DNA of 64,000 bases from positions 62,001 through 126,000 of the forward strand of contig JAXMCK010000010.1 of NCBI GenBank assembly GCA_046349395.1, written 5' to 3'. Below, in pieces: positions 36,868 through 44,368 of the stretch. Origin of the DNA: JAXMCK01 sp046349395 (GTDB taxonomy: Bacteria > Pseudomonadota > Alphaproteobacteria > Geminicoccales > Geminicoccaceae). The translations under genes and the position numbers were made by a program. The notes under the pieces are model-generated. The model was not told the origin of the DNA and did no database searches. It was given only the letters and a program-made list of their open reading frames with translations. Every line of letters begins with the position of its first letter. Position 1 is the first letter of the stretch.

Positions 36868-37497
36868 ATGTGGATCGTCAAGCTCGGCGGCAGCCTGCAC
36901 GAAGCGCCGTCGCTGCGCGCACGCCTCACCGAGATCGCCACCGTTCCCGGTCCGGCCCGCATCGTGGTGCCAGGTGGCGGACCGTTCGCGGACACGGTTC
37001 GGGCCTTGCAACCACGGCTCGGCGTCGACGACCTCGCCGCCCATCGCATGGCGATCCTGGCGATGCAGCAATACGGCATCGCCCTGCACTCGCTGGAGCC
37101 GCGCCTCGACCTGGCTCAGACCGAGGCCGAGCTGCGCCGAGCGCATGCGGTGGTCTGGCTGCCGTGGCTTCTGGCTGGCCTGGAACCCGCCATTCGGGCG
37201 AGCTGGGACGTAACCTCGGACAGCCTCGCGGCCTGGCTCGCGGCGCGCCTCGGTGCCGAAACCCTGGTCCTGGTAAAGTCGGCGGCCGTTGCAGCCGGCG
37301 AGGCTAGTGCTACGGAACTTGCCGAGAGTGGCTTGGTCGATGCTGCCTTTCCGGCCTACGCCGCAGCTTTCGGCGGGACGATTCGCGTCGTCCACCGCGA
37401 CACGGCGTTCCCGGGTGGACCCTATCTGCGCGTTCTCGCTTCGTCCTCCAGCGACTCCGGATCGTCCGCCTCCACCACGAGCCGGGCTGCGCGATAG
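36868..37497 (+). CDS. MfnE-like amino-acid-kinase family protein
   Basis: A 209-residue amino acid kinase fold: MWIVKLGGSLHEAPSLRARL at the N-terminus, IVVPGGGPFADTVRALQ, then ASWDVTSDSLAAWLAARLGAETLVLVKSA. The archaeal homologue MfnE phosphorylates aminomethylfuran phosphate in methanofuran synthesis, and bacterial relatives occur in H4MPT/methylofuran islands. ATG 36868 taken at the family start. Its last 76 nt overlap the convergent recX gene. The substrate is inferred from family and context. Confidence 0.8.
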   Translation: MWIVKLGGSLHEAPSLRARLTEIATVPGPARIVVPGGGPFADTVRALQPRLGVDDLAAHRMAILAMQQYGIALHSLEPRLDLAQTEAELRRAHAVVWLPWLLAGLEPAIRASWDVTSDSLAAWLAARLGAETLVLVKSAAVAAGEASATELAESGLVDAAFPAYAAAFGGTIRVVHRDTAFPGGPYLRVLASSSSDSGSSASTTSRAAR

Positions 37498-37997
37498 CCG
37501 AAGCCGGCCCGGCCGAGGGCTGCAAGGTCCTGCCCCCTTTGTTCCGCTCGCGACCCGGCCGGCCGCCATGGCCCGAGCCTCCGACGGCGTGCGAAGGCGA
37601 TGGCTGCTGCGAGTTCGGGATCGCCCTCTTCCTCCTGCAGACGACACAACGCTTCCGCGACAGCGGATTCTGTCAGCCCCTTCGCCGCAAGGGCGGCACG
37701 GATCCGAGCGGGCGAGCGGCCCCACGCGGCGAGGCGACGGGCGAGGGTGAGGGCGAAGAGGCCATCGTCGATGAGGCCGGCCGCCGACACACGACCAACG
37801 ATCGTGTCGACGTCGGCGCGCACCCGCTCCGCGTCGATTCCGAGGGCCTGCGCATCGCGAAGAGCGCGTCGCAAGAGCACGCGGCGCAGGTGGGCGGCCG
37901 TCGTGGCATACCGTTCGAGGTAACGTAGAGCACGCGCGTGCAGCCGCTCGGGCGTCGGCGGCCGCGGCAGACGGCGCTGTGGTTCGTCACCGGACAC
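37422..37997 (-). CDS. recX: Regulatory protein RecX
   Basis: A 191-residue RecX, modulator of RecA filaments. Three-helix repeats are visible: ALRYLERYATTAAHLRRVLLRRAL, then LIDDGLFALTLARRLAAWGRSPARIRAALAAKGL, then AIAFARRRRLGPWRP and QDLAALGRAGFGYRAARLVVE. GTG start. The 3' end overlaps the MfnE-like gene by 76 nt on the opposite strand. No recA in the window. Confidence 0.88.
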   Translation of the reverse strand: MSGDEPQRRLPRPPTPERLHARALRYLERYATTAAHLRRVLLRRALRDAQALGIDAERVRADVDTIVGRVSAAGLIDDGLFALTLARRLAAWGRSPARIRAALAAKGLTESAVAEALCRLQEEEGDPELAAAIAFARRRRLGPWRPAGSRAEQRGQDLAALGRAGFGYRAARLVVEADDPESLEDEARTRR

Positions 37998-38211
37998 GGC
38001 AGGTCCTTCTGGTCCGCCCGAACAACGGCCTACACGGTGGAGCAGCTACTCAGAAGCGGCTCGCGGCGGAAAGCGTACGCCGCCCGAGGCTGGGGCCGAC
38101 CCTACTGTGGGAAAGGACGCACTCGCGCCGGCTGCCGTTCGACGATGCCTCGCTTGACAGTCAGGACGCCGCCGCCGACCTCTCCGGGTCCATGGCGAGG
38201 ACGATGCCTTC
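37998..38211. other. 214-nt gap with no supported gene
   Basis: Between the recX start and the flavoprotein start. Two short open frames exist on the plus strand, but neither shows a family motif, a convincing ribosome site or the codon pattern of neighbours. It must contain promoters for both divergent genes; none could be pinned down. Confidence 0.5.
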
Positions 38212-38781
38212 GTGAGCGACTGGATCGACGACGAGCCGAAGCCCGAACGCCGGCGCCTCGCCTGGGGACTGACGGGGTCGGGTCACGACTTCGTCGAATG
38301 TCTCGACCTGATGCGCCGGATCGGGGCCATGGACGTCTTCCTGTCCAAGGCGGCGGCCGAGGTCATCTTCATGTATACCAAGGACCGCGACCCCTTTCCG
38401 CCCGAGATCCGGCTGATCAAGGACACGTCCGCCTCGGCGGCCCCGGTCGGCCGCTTCTATCACGGCTGGTACCACACGCTGGTCGTGGCGCCTGCCACCT
38501 CGAACACGGTGGCGAAGTGCGTCGCCGGTATCTCCGACACGCTGGTCACCAACGTCTTCGCGCAAGCCGGCAAGTGCCGCGTGCCGATCATCGTCTATGC
38601 CTGCGACACGAAGCCGGTGCACGACACCATGGCACCGGGCGGGATGGTGCGCCTGTGGCCCCGCCGGGTCGACCTCGACAATACCGAGCGGCTGAAGGCG
38701 TTCGAGGACACGACCGTCGTCGAGGGCATGGACGATCTGGAAGCGGCCCTGACCGCCCGCCTCGCCTTGATCTCCGCCTGA
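38212..38781 (+). CDS. AfpA/DmrB-type flavoprotein (dihydromethanopterin reductase-like)
   Basis: A 189-residue flavoprotein-fold protein. LAWGLTGSGHDFVECLDLM near residue 15 is the FMN phosphate loop; LVVAPATSNTVAKCVAGISDTLVTNVFAQAGK near residue 85 is the archaeoflavoprotein signature, and MAPGGMVRLWPRRVD follows. Archaeoflavoprotein/DmrB relatives reduce dihydromethanopterin to H4MPT. It opens a stretch that leads through four small genes to the DHPS-like and DUF447 genes. GTG start at 38212. Confidence 0.87.
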   Translation: MSDWIDDEPKPERRRLAWGLTGSGHDFVECLDLMRRIGAMDVFLSKAAAEVIFMYTKDRDPFPPEIRLIKDTSASAAPVGRFYHGWYHTLVVAPATSNTVAKCVAGISDTLVTNVFAQAGKCRVPIIVYACDTKPVHDTMAPGGMVRLWPRRVDLDNTERLKAFEDTTVVEGMDDLEAALTARLALISA

Positions 38782-38797
38782 TCCCGCCGATATTATC

Positions 38798-38813
38798 ATG
38801 TGATGTGCATGTG
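38798..38813 (+). promoter_or_regulatory. Three direct ATGTG repeats before the ribbon-helix-helix gene
   Basis: ATGTG-ATGTG-C-ATGTG lies 15-31 nt upstream of the ATG of the RHH gene, in a short A/T-rich patch. Short direct repeats are a usual form of RHH operators, so this may be the autoregulatory site. Based on sequence pattern only. Confidence 0.35.
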
Positions 38814-38828
38814 CAGGGATCGACTCCG

Positions 38829-39134
38829 ATGGCCGTAGCAACTGCCCGTGTCACCGTGCTGATGCCGCCCGACGAGAAGGCGAAGCTCGTCGCCTGGGCG
38901 AAGCAGGCCGGCGTCTCCGTCGGCGAGTTCGTCCGCGGCCTGCTGCTCGACCGCATGTCGGACGAGGCGCTCGAAGCGGAGTTGCAGCGACACCGGCCGG
39001 AGATCGAAAACCTCCTGGACGAGCTGGATCGCCGCCACACCGCCGCCATGACCTCGGTTGAAGAGGCTCTGGCCGAGGTCGCGGCCCTGAAGCGCGAGCG
39101 TCTGGAGCAGACCGTTGGCGATCAAGCTCGCTGA
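38829..39134 (+). CDS. Ribbon-helix-helix small protein
   Basis: A 101-residue protein. Residues 5-40 (TARVTVLMPPDEKAKLVAWAKQAGVSVGEFVRGLLLDRM) fit a ribbon-helix-helix DNA-binding fold; the rest is a charged helix likely to form a coiled coil. ATG at 38829, 47 nt after the flavoprotein stop. It overlaps the next small gene by 20 nt. A regulator or antitoxin-like role is possible; partner unknown. Confidence 0.7.
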   Translation: MAVATARVTVLMPPDEKAKLVAWAKQAGVSVGEFVRGLLLDRMSDEALEAELQRHRPEIENLLDELDRRHTAAMTSVEEALAEVAALKRERLEQTVGDQAR

Positions 39135-39330
39135 ACGCATCCTCGGCACGCTGAAACGGCTGCTGGAACTCGAGGACAAAGTTGAGGCCCTGGCCGGGAC
39201 CGTCCGTACGCTGGCCGAAGAGACGCGCTCGCTCGACCGCCGCCTGATCCGAGTCGAGACCACACTTGAGCTCGCCACGCGCGGCGCCTTCCAGCCGCAG
39301 CTCACACCACCCGATCCCGACCGGCGCTGA
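39115..39330 (+). CDS. Small coiled-coil protein
   Basis: A 71-residue protein with a TTG start overlapping the RHH gene by 20 nt. Residues 10-55 (RILGTLKRLLELEDKVEALAGTVRTL, then EETRSLDRRLIRVETTLELA) form a strong heptad pattern, with a Pro-rich tail. Similar small coiled-coil proteins are common in alphaproteobacteria, but I know no function. Cotranscription with the RHH gene is likely; the start codon is uncertain. Confidence 0.55.
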   Translation: MAIKLAERILGTLKRLLELEDKVEALAGTVRTLAEETRSLDRRLIRVETTLELATRGAFQPQLTPPDPDRR

Positions 39331-39337
39331 GCATTGA

Positions 39338-39355
39338 CCCCACGGGGTCGTGGGG
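39338..39355 (+). promoter_or_regulatory. Palindrome CCCCACG-GGGT-CGTGGGG before the VapB-like gene
   Basis: Perfect 7-4-7 inverted repeat, 24 nt upstream of the antitoxin ATG. VapB/FitA antitoxins usually repress their own operon through such sites, so an operator is plausible. It could also act as a weak terminator for the coiled-coil gene, whose stop is 8 nt upstream. Confidence 0.45.
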
Positions 39356-39379
39356 CCACCCTCGCCAGCGGGGGTGGAC

Positions 39380-39622
39380 ATGGCCGACGTGAAGATCCGC
39401 AAGCTCGACGACTGGGTGCTGGAGGCGCACCGCGCCCGCGCCCAGGCCGCCGGTCGCAGCGTCGAGGAGGAGCTGCGCCGCGTGCTGACCGAGGCCGTCC
39501 TCGCCGAGCGCCGGGCCGTGGTGGAGCGCCTGCGTCGGATCCGAGAGCAGCAGCGCGAGCGCTACGGCACCTTCCCAGACAGCACGCCCGAGATACGGGC
39601 CGAGCGCGAGAGCTGGAGTTGA
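39380..39622 (+). CDS. VapB/FitA-type antitoxin
   Basis: An 80-residue antitoxin. It has an N-terminal ribbon-helix-helix (ADVKIRKLDDWVLEAHRARAQAAGRSVEEELRRVLTEAV) and a charged C-terminal tail that would wrap the toxin. ATG with GGGGTGG upstream. Its TGA overlaps the TTG start of the PIN-domain toxin. It should neutralise the toxin and repress the module. Confidence 0.87.
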   Translation: MADVKIRKLDDWVLEAHRARAQAAGRSVEEELRRVLTEAVLAERRAVVERLRRIREQQRERYGTFPDSTPEIRAERESWS

Positions 39623-40041
39623 TCGTCGTCGACGCCAGCGTCGCCGCGAAGTGGGTTCTCGACGAGCCCGGCAGCGAGGCGGCGACGGCCCTGCTCGACA
39701 GCAGCGATCCGCTTTGTGCCCCGGACTTGCTGCGGATCGAAGGGGCGGGTGCCATCAGCCGCCGCCTGCGCACGGGCCGGCTCGACCCGGAGGAAGCGCG
39801 CGAGCGGATCGAGAGCTGGCTGGAACTGGTCGGGCGCGGTGTTCTGGAGCTCGTGCCCTCAGGAGCCCTGATCCAGTCGGCCGCCGATCTTTCCGTCGAG
39901 CTGCGGCATCCGCTCGTCGACTGCCTCTACGTGGCGCTCGCCATCCAGCGCTCGGCCGATCTCGTCACGGCCGATGCAGTCCTCGCCCGTCGTGCCGCTC
40001 CGTCCTGGCCGCGCGTCCGGCTCCTGGCGACCGACCGGTGA
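39619..40041 (+). CDS. VapC-type PIN-domain toxin
   Basis: A 140-residue PIN ribonuclease: IVVDASVAAKWVLDEPGSEAA (first acidic Asp5), LRIEGAGAISRRL (Glu), RHPLVDCLYVALAIQRSADLVTADAVLARR (the last two acids). TTG start in a TTGA overlap with the antitoxin. Its TGA overlaps the GTG of the DHPS-like H4MPT gene, so the toxin is coupled directly to a biosynthetic gene. The active-site acids all appear intact. Confidence 0.9.
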   Translation: MIVVDASVAAKWVLDEPGSEAATALLDSSDPLCAPDLLRIEGAGAISRRLRTGRLDPEEARERIESWLELVGRGVLELVPSGALIQSAADLSVELRHPLVDCLYVALAIQRSADLVTADAVLARRAAPSWPRVRLLATDR

Positions 40042-41435
40042 GCGAGCGCATCCTCTTCCTGACCGGCCATCTCGCCGAGCCCCGCCTGCGCCAGGTGTTG
40101 GAAGGCATGGGCGAGACGCCCTTCGCCTGGGAGGTGCGCAATCTGGGGGTCAAGGTCGCCGCCCTGATGACCCCTGAGATCATCCGCCGCCGCATCGGCC
40201 CGCTCGACGGCATCGACCGTATCGTGCTGCCCGGCCGCGCCAAGGGCGATCTCGCGGCGCTCGGTGCCGACCTCGGCGTACCAGTCGAGCTCGGACCCGA
40301 CGAGCTGAAGGATCTCCCGCTTCATTTCGGCCGTAAGGCCAAGCGGCGCGACCTCACTCGTCACGACTGCCTCGTCTTCGCCGAGATCGTAGAGGCACCC
40401 ACCCTCGACGTGGCCGGCATTCTGGATCGCGCCCGCCAGCTGCGCGCGGAAGGTGCCGACGTCATCGACCTCGGCTGCCTTCCGGGATCGCCCTTTCCGC
40501 ACCTCGAGGACGCCGTCGTCGAACTTAAGGCCGACGGCTTCCGCGTCAGCGTCGACTCGGGCAACGCCGAGGAGCTTCGCCGGGGGGCCGGCGCCGGTGC
40601 CGACTATCTCCTGAGCCTGACCGAAGAGACGCTCGACCTCGCGTTCGAGACAGCGGCAGTCCCCATCCTCATTCCCGCCAAGCACGGCGACCTGCAGAGC
40701 CTCTTCCGCGCTGCCGACCGGCTCGACCAAGCGGGCCTGCCCTACTTCGCCGACCCGATCCTCGACCCGATCCATTTCGGCTTCACCGACTCGATCTGCC
40801 GTTACCGCGACTTCCGCGCCGCCCGGCCCGAGGCCGCCATGCTCATGGGTGTGGGCAACCTCACCGAGCTGACTGACGCCGACACGACCGGCATCACGAT
40901 GACGCTGATGGGCATCGTCTCCGAGCTTCGCATCGGTGCCGTGCTCGTCGTCCAGGTCAGCCCGCACTGCCGCCGCGCGGTTCGCGAGTCCGAGCTGGCC
41001 CGGCGGATCATGTATGCCGCGCGCGAGGATGCGAGCCTGCCACAGGGCTACGACCCGGGCCTCCTCTGCCTGCGCGACCGCCGACCCTTCCCCGACAGCC
41101 CGGTCGAGATCGCCGAGATGGCGGCCCTGGTGAGCGATCCCAACTACCGGATCGCCGTCGCCGAGGACGGCATCCACGTCTTCAACCGCGATGGCCACCA
41201 CACCGCAGCCGACCCGTTCGACCTCTTCCCTCATCTCGGCGTCGAGGCCGACGGCGGCCACGCCTTCTATCTCGGTGTCGAACTGGCCCGGGCGCAGATC
41301 GCGCACCAGCTGGGCAAGCGCTACAACCAGGACAACGAGCTGCACTGGGGGGTCGCGGTCGATCCGCCCGTGGAGGACTCCACCCACCTCAAGGCGGCAG
41401 GCGCCACCCTGCCGGCCCGACGCCGGAAAGCCTGA
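40038..41435 (+). CDS. Dihydropteroate-synthase-like protein of the H4MPT pathway (DUF6513 fusion)
   Basis: A 465-residue protein. The N-terminal domain (ERILFLTGHLAEPRLRQVLEGMG) corresponds to DUF6513. The DHPS-like barrel spans about residues 120-345, with RAEGADVIDLGCLPGSPFP, GFRVSVDSGNAEELRRGAGAGADYLLSL and LPYFADPILDPIHFGFTDSICRYRDF. The C-terminal region has TAADPFDLFPHLGVEADGGHAFYLGVELARAQIA. Members occur with H4MPT genes, probably joining pterin and ribofuranosylaminobenzene phosphate. GTG start overlaps vapC; stop shared with the next gene (TGATG). Confidence 0.87.
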   Translation: MSERILFLTGHLAEPRLRQVLEGMGETPFAWEVRNLGVKVAALMTPEIIRRRIGPLDGIDRIVLPGRAKGDLAALGADLGVPVELGPDELKDLPLHFGRKAKRRDLTRHDCLVFAEIVEAPTLDVAGILDRARQLRAEGADVIDLGCLPGSPFPHLEDAVVELKADGFRVSVDSGNAEELRRGAGAGADYLLSLTEETLDLAFETAAVPILIPAKHGDLQSLFRAADRLDQAGLPYFADPILDPIHFGFTDSICRYRDFRAARPEAAMLMGVGNLTELTDADTTGITMTLMGIVSELRIGAVLVVQVSPHCRRAVRESELARRIMYAAREDASLPQGYDPGLLCLRDRRPFPDSPVEIAEMAALVSDPNYRIAVAEDGIHVFNRDGHHTAADPFDLFPHLGVEADGGHAFYLGVELARAQIAHQLGKRYNQDNELHWGVAVDPPVEDSTHLKAAGATLPARRRKA

Positions 41436-42001
41436 TGGCCTTCATCCGCGAGAGCATCGTCACCACGCGCAACGCGGACGGCACGGCGCACGTCGCCCCG
41501 CTCGGCGTCATCGAGGAGGACGACTGGCTCGTCATCGCCCCGTTCCGCCCCTCGACGACGCTGGAGAACCTGGAGCGCCACCCCTACGCCTGCGTAAACT
41601 ACACGACCGACGTCCGTGTGTTCGCCGGCTGCGTCACCCGCCGCCAGCGCGACTGGCCGACGGTTGCGGCCGAGCGCATCCCCTGCCCGCGTCTGGCCGG
41701 TGCGGTCGCGCATACCGAGGTCAAGGTCGACGACGTCATCACCGACCCGCAGCGGCCCCGTTTCCTCTGCCGCCAGGTCCACGAGGCGAGCCATCACCCC
41801 TGGCGCGGCTTCAACCGCGCCCAGGCCGCCGTCGTCGAGGGGGCGATCCTCGTCTCCCGCCTGCACATGCTGCCGGCGGAGAAGATCGACAGCGAGATGG
41901 CCTATCTGACGATCGCCATCTCGAAGACCGCGGGACCGGCCGAGCAGGAGGCCTGGCGGTGGATCGAGGAAGCGGTGGCGGCCCATCGCGCCGCCACCTG
42001 A
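41435..42001 (+). CDS. DUF447 family protein of the H4MPT gene island
   Basis: A 188-residue protein with a flavin-reductase-like split-barrel look: FIRESIVTTRNADGTAHVAPLGVIEEDDWLVIAPFRPSTTLENLERHPYACVNYTTD, then HEASHHPWRGFNRAQAAVVEGAILVSRLHMLP. DUF447 proteins are conserved in methanogens and H4MPT-using methylotrophs. ATG in a TGATG overlap with the DHPS-like gene. An FMN-dependent step in cofactor biosynthesis is possible, but the reaction is unknown. Confidence 0.85.
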   Translation: MAFIRESIVTTRNADGTAHVAPLGVIEEDDWLVIAPFRPSTTLENLERHPYACVNYTTDVRVFAGCVTRRQRDWPTVAAERIPCPRLAGAVAHTEVKVDDVITDPQRPRFLCRQVHEASHHPWRGFNRAQAAVVEGAILVSRLHMLPAEKIDSEMAYLTIAISKTAGPAEQEAWRWIEEAVAAHRAAT

Positions 42002-42014
42002 GGTCGTCCCAGGG

Positions 42015-42776
42015 TTAGAACTGCACGCCGCGGGTCAGGGCACCGTCGATGACGAGGTTGGTGCCGGTGGTGAAGCTCGAGGCCGGGCTCGAGAGGAAGA
42101 CGACACCGCGCGCCACCTCTTCGGCCGTCGCCATGCGGCCGGTGGGGTTCAGGTCCATCGCTTTCTTGAACAAGTCCGGCAGGTTCTCCTCGACCCAGGG
42201 CCAGATGCCGCCAGCGAAGTAGGTATTGCCGGGCGAGACGCTGTTCACCCGGATCATCTTGCCCGCATGCTCGTACGCCATGCGCTGCGCATAGTGGATC
42301 AAGGCCGCCTTGATGGCTCCATAAGCAGGGCCGGTGAAGTCGATCTCGCGGCCGGAGACCGAGGAGACGATCGTGATCGCCGCGTGCTTGGAGCTTTGGA
42401 GATGCGGCAGGGCGGCATTCACCGTCCGTACGGTGTGCATCATGTCGATGTCGAACTGCTTCCGCCAGGACTCCTCCTCGTCCTGGACGGCCAGTGCCGA
42501 GACGTTCGGGATCACGATGTCGATCCCGCCCAGCGCCTTCGCCGAATTAGCTACCCAGCCTTCGAGCGCCGCCTTGTCGCCGACATCGATCGCCTCGCCG
42601 TAGGCGGTCACACCTTTCGCCTTCAGCTTCGCCACCGCCTCGTCGACCTCGGCCTTGGTGCGGGCGCAGATCGCGACATGCGCACCCTCGTCGGCCAGAA
42701 TGTCGGCACAGCGCCGCCCGATGCCCTTGCTGCCGCCGGTGACGATGGCCCGCAGGCCCTTCAGACCGAGATCCAT
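42015..42776 (-). CDS. Short-chain dehydrogenase/reductase
   Basis: A 253-residue classical SDR. Cofactor motif TGGSKGIG near residue 13; catalytic Ser in IVSSVSG and Tyr/Lys in GPAYGAIKAAL near residue 160; NSVSPGNTYF follows. C-terminal SFTTGTNLVIDGALTRGVQF. The ATG lies 104 nt from the start of the small plus-strand gene. Convergent with DUF447. Substrate not predictable; NAD(P)-dependent alcohol/ketone chemistry expected. Confidence 0.9.
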   Translation of the reverse strand: MDLGLKGLRAIVTGGSKGIGRRCADILADEGAHVAICARTKAEVDEAVAKLKAKGVTAYGEAIDVGDKAALEGWVANSAKALGGIDIVIPNVSALAVQDEEESWRKQFDIDMMHTVRTVNAALPHLQSSKHAAITIVSSVSGREIDFTGPAYGAIKAALIHYAQRMAYEHAGKMIRVNSVSPGNTYFAGGIWPWVEENLPDLFKKAMDLNPTGRMATAEEVARGVVFLSSPASSFTTGTNLVIDGALTRGVQF

Positions 42777-42879
42777 GCCTTCCCTCCCGTTGCCTTACCC
42801 GGCGCAACCGCCTTGCCGCCGAGGTAAGCCGCACTAGCCTCTACGGCAACGCCGGAAGTAGCGAGGGGGGTGCCCGAAC

Positions 42880-43071
42880 GTGATCGAGCTGTTGCTGATC
42901 GTCTGCCTGCAGTCGCAGCCCGACAAATGCGAGGAGATCTACCTCACGCCGGGCCAGCCGGTGAGCATCATGCAGTGCATGTTCAACGGTGCCAAACAGG
43001 CGGCCCTCTGGGCGAAGGATCACCCCGGCTACGTCGTCAAGCGCTGGAACTGCGGCGAGCCCCGGGCCTGA
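42880..43071 (+). CDS. Small conserved-type protein with paired cysteines
   Basis: A 63-residue protein starting at GTG 42880 with a strong GAGGGGGGT upstream. It reads IELLLIVCLQSQPDKCEEIYL then MQCMFNGAKQAALWAKDHPGYVVKRWNCG, four Cys and a HPGY-x5-W-x-C tail. This pattern occurs in many alphaproteobacterial small hypothetical proteins. It may be exported given its hydrophobic start, but no clear cleavage site. Function unknown. Confidence 0.7.
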   Translation: MIELLLIVCLQSQPDKCEEIYLTPGQPVSIMQCMFNGAKQAALWAKDHPGYVVKRWNCGEPRA

Positions 43072-43114
43072 GCCACGGGTGCATGGGTTCTTCGGGCGTG
43101 CTAGTCGCACGTCC

Positions 43115-44368
43115 ATGACGAGCGACCTCGACTCCGATCCCGATCTCGCCGCCGCCATCCGCAGCGAACTCGGCCGCCAGCGCCTGCAGATCGAGCTGAT
43201 CGCGTCCGAGAACCATGTGAGCCCGCTGGTGCTGGCGGCGCAGGGCTCGGTGCTGACCAACAAGACGGTCGAGGGCCTGCCCGGTGCCCGCTACTATGGC
43301 GGGGCCGAGTACGCCGACGTGATCGAGCGCCTCGCGATCGAGCGCGCCTGCCGGCTTTTCGGCTGCCGCTTCGCCAACGTGCAGCCGCATTCCGGCAGCA
43401 ACGCGAATGCCGCTGTCTTCTTGGCGTTGCTGAAGCTCGGCGACCCGATCCTCGCCATGGACACCGCCGCCGGCGGCCACATCAGCCACGGCCACCCCGC
43501 CACGCTGACCGGGCGGGACTACACGATCCACCGCTACGGCGTGTCGCGCGAGAGCGAGCGGATCGACCTCGACGAGGTCCGCGATCTCGCCCGTCGCCAC
43601 CGGCCGAAGCTGCTGGTCGCCGGCGGCTCAGCCTATCCCCGCGCCATCGACTTCGCGGGCCTGCGCGCCATCGCCGACGAGGTCGAGGCGAAGCTGCTGG
43701 TCGACATGGCGCACTTCGCCGGCCTCGTCGCCGCCGGCCTGCACCCCCATCCCTTCCCGCACGCCCATGTCGTCACCACGACGACCTACAAGTCGCTGCG
43801 CGGGGCCCGCGGCGGCATCGTGCTGTGGGACGATCCCGAGCTGAGCCGTGCGCTCGATCTCGGCGTTTTTCCCGGCGTGCAAGGCTCGGTGCTGATGCAC
43901 GGTGTGGCCGGCAAGGCCGCCTGCCTCGGCGAGGCGCTGCAACCCTCCTTCCGGCACTATCAGGAAGGCGTGCTGGCGAACGCGCAGGCACTTGCCACCA
44001 CCCTGCAGCAGTCCGGCTTCCGCCTCGTCACGGGTGGCACCGATACCGGCATGCTGCTCGTCGACCTGCGCCCGAAAGGTGTCACGGGCGAGGCGGTGAC
44101 GAAGGCGCTGGAGGCGGCCGGCCTCGCCTGCAACAAGAACATGATTCCGTTCGATCCCCTGCCGCCGGAGACGGCGTCCGGCATCCGCCTGTCCAGCAAC
44201 GCCGGCACCACCCGCGGCTTCGGTCGGCACGAGTTCCGCCGCGTCGGGCAGTGGATCGCCGCCATCGTCGCGGCTCTTCCGGACGCCGCCGATACCGCCG
44301 CCCGGATCCGCGGCGAGGTCGCTGATCTCTGCCGCGACTTCCCGCTCTACCCGGAGCTTTGCCCGTGA
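43115..44368 (+). CDS. Serine hydroxymethyltransferase-like protein with altered PLP motif
   Basis: A 417-residue SHMT-family protein: QIELIASENHVSPLVLAAQGSVLTNKTVEGLPGARYYGGAEYADVIE, QPHSGSNANAAVFLALL, LLVDMAHFAGLVAAGLHPHPFPH. The PLP lysine is Lys226 in TTTTYKSLRGARGG. The canonical motif is TTTTHKT(L)RGPRGG, so the His before the lysine is Tyr225 here and the Pro is Ala. It is coupled by a GTGA overlap to the MfnB-like gene. It may be a specialised SHMT (other carrier or substrate) rather than the housekeeping GlyA. Confidence 0.87.
   Translation: MTSDLDSDPDLAAAIRSELGRQRLQIELIASENHVSPLVLAAQGSVLTNKTVEGLPGARYYGGAEYADVIERLAIERACRLFGCRFANVQPHSGSNANAAVFLALLKLGDPILAMDTAAGGHISHGHPATLTGRDYTIHRYGVSRESERIDLDEVRDLARRHRPKLLVAGGSAYPRAIDFAGLRAIADEVEAKLLVDMAHFAGLVAAGLHPHPFPHAHVVTTTTYKSLRGARGGIVLWDDPELSRALDLGVFPGVQGSVLMHGVAGKAACLGEALQPSFRHYQEGVLANAQALATTLQQSGFRLVTGGTDTGMLLVDLRPKGVTGEAVTKALEAAGLACNKNMIPFDPLPPETASGIRLSSNAGTTRGFGRHEFRRVGQWIAAIVAALPDAADTAARIRGEVADLCRDFPLYPELCP

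Noticed and set aside
37979..38215. 78-codon plus-strand frame upstream of the flavoprotein
   Set aside because: No motif, no ribosome site and a composition unlike neighbouring genes; treated as non-coding.
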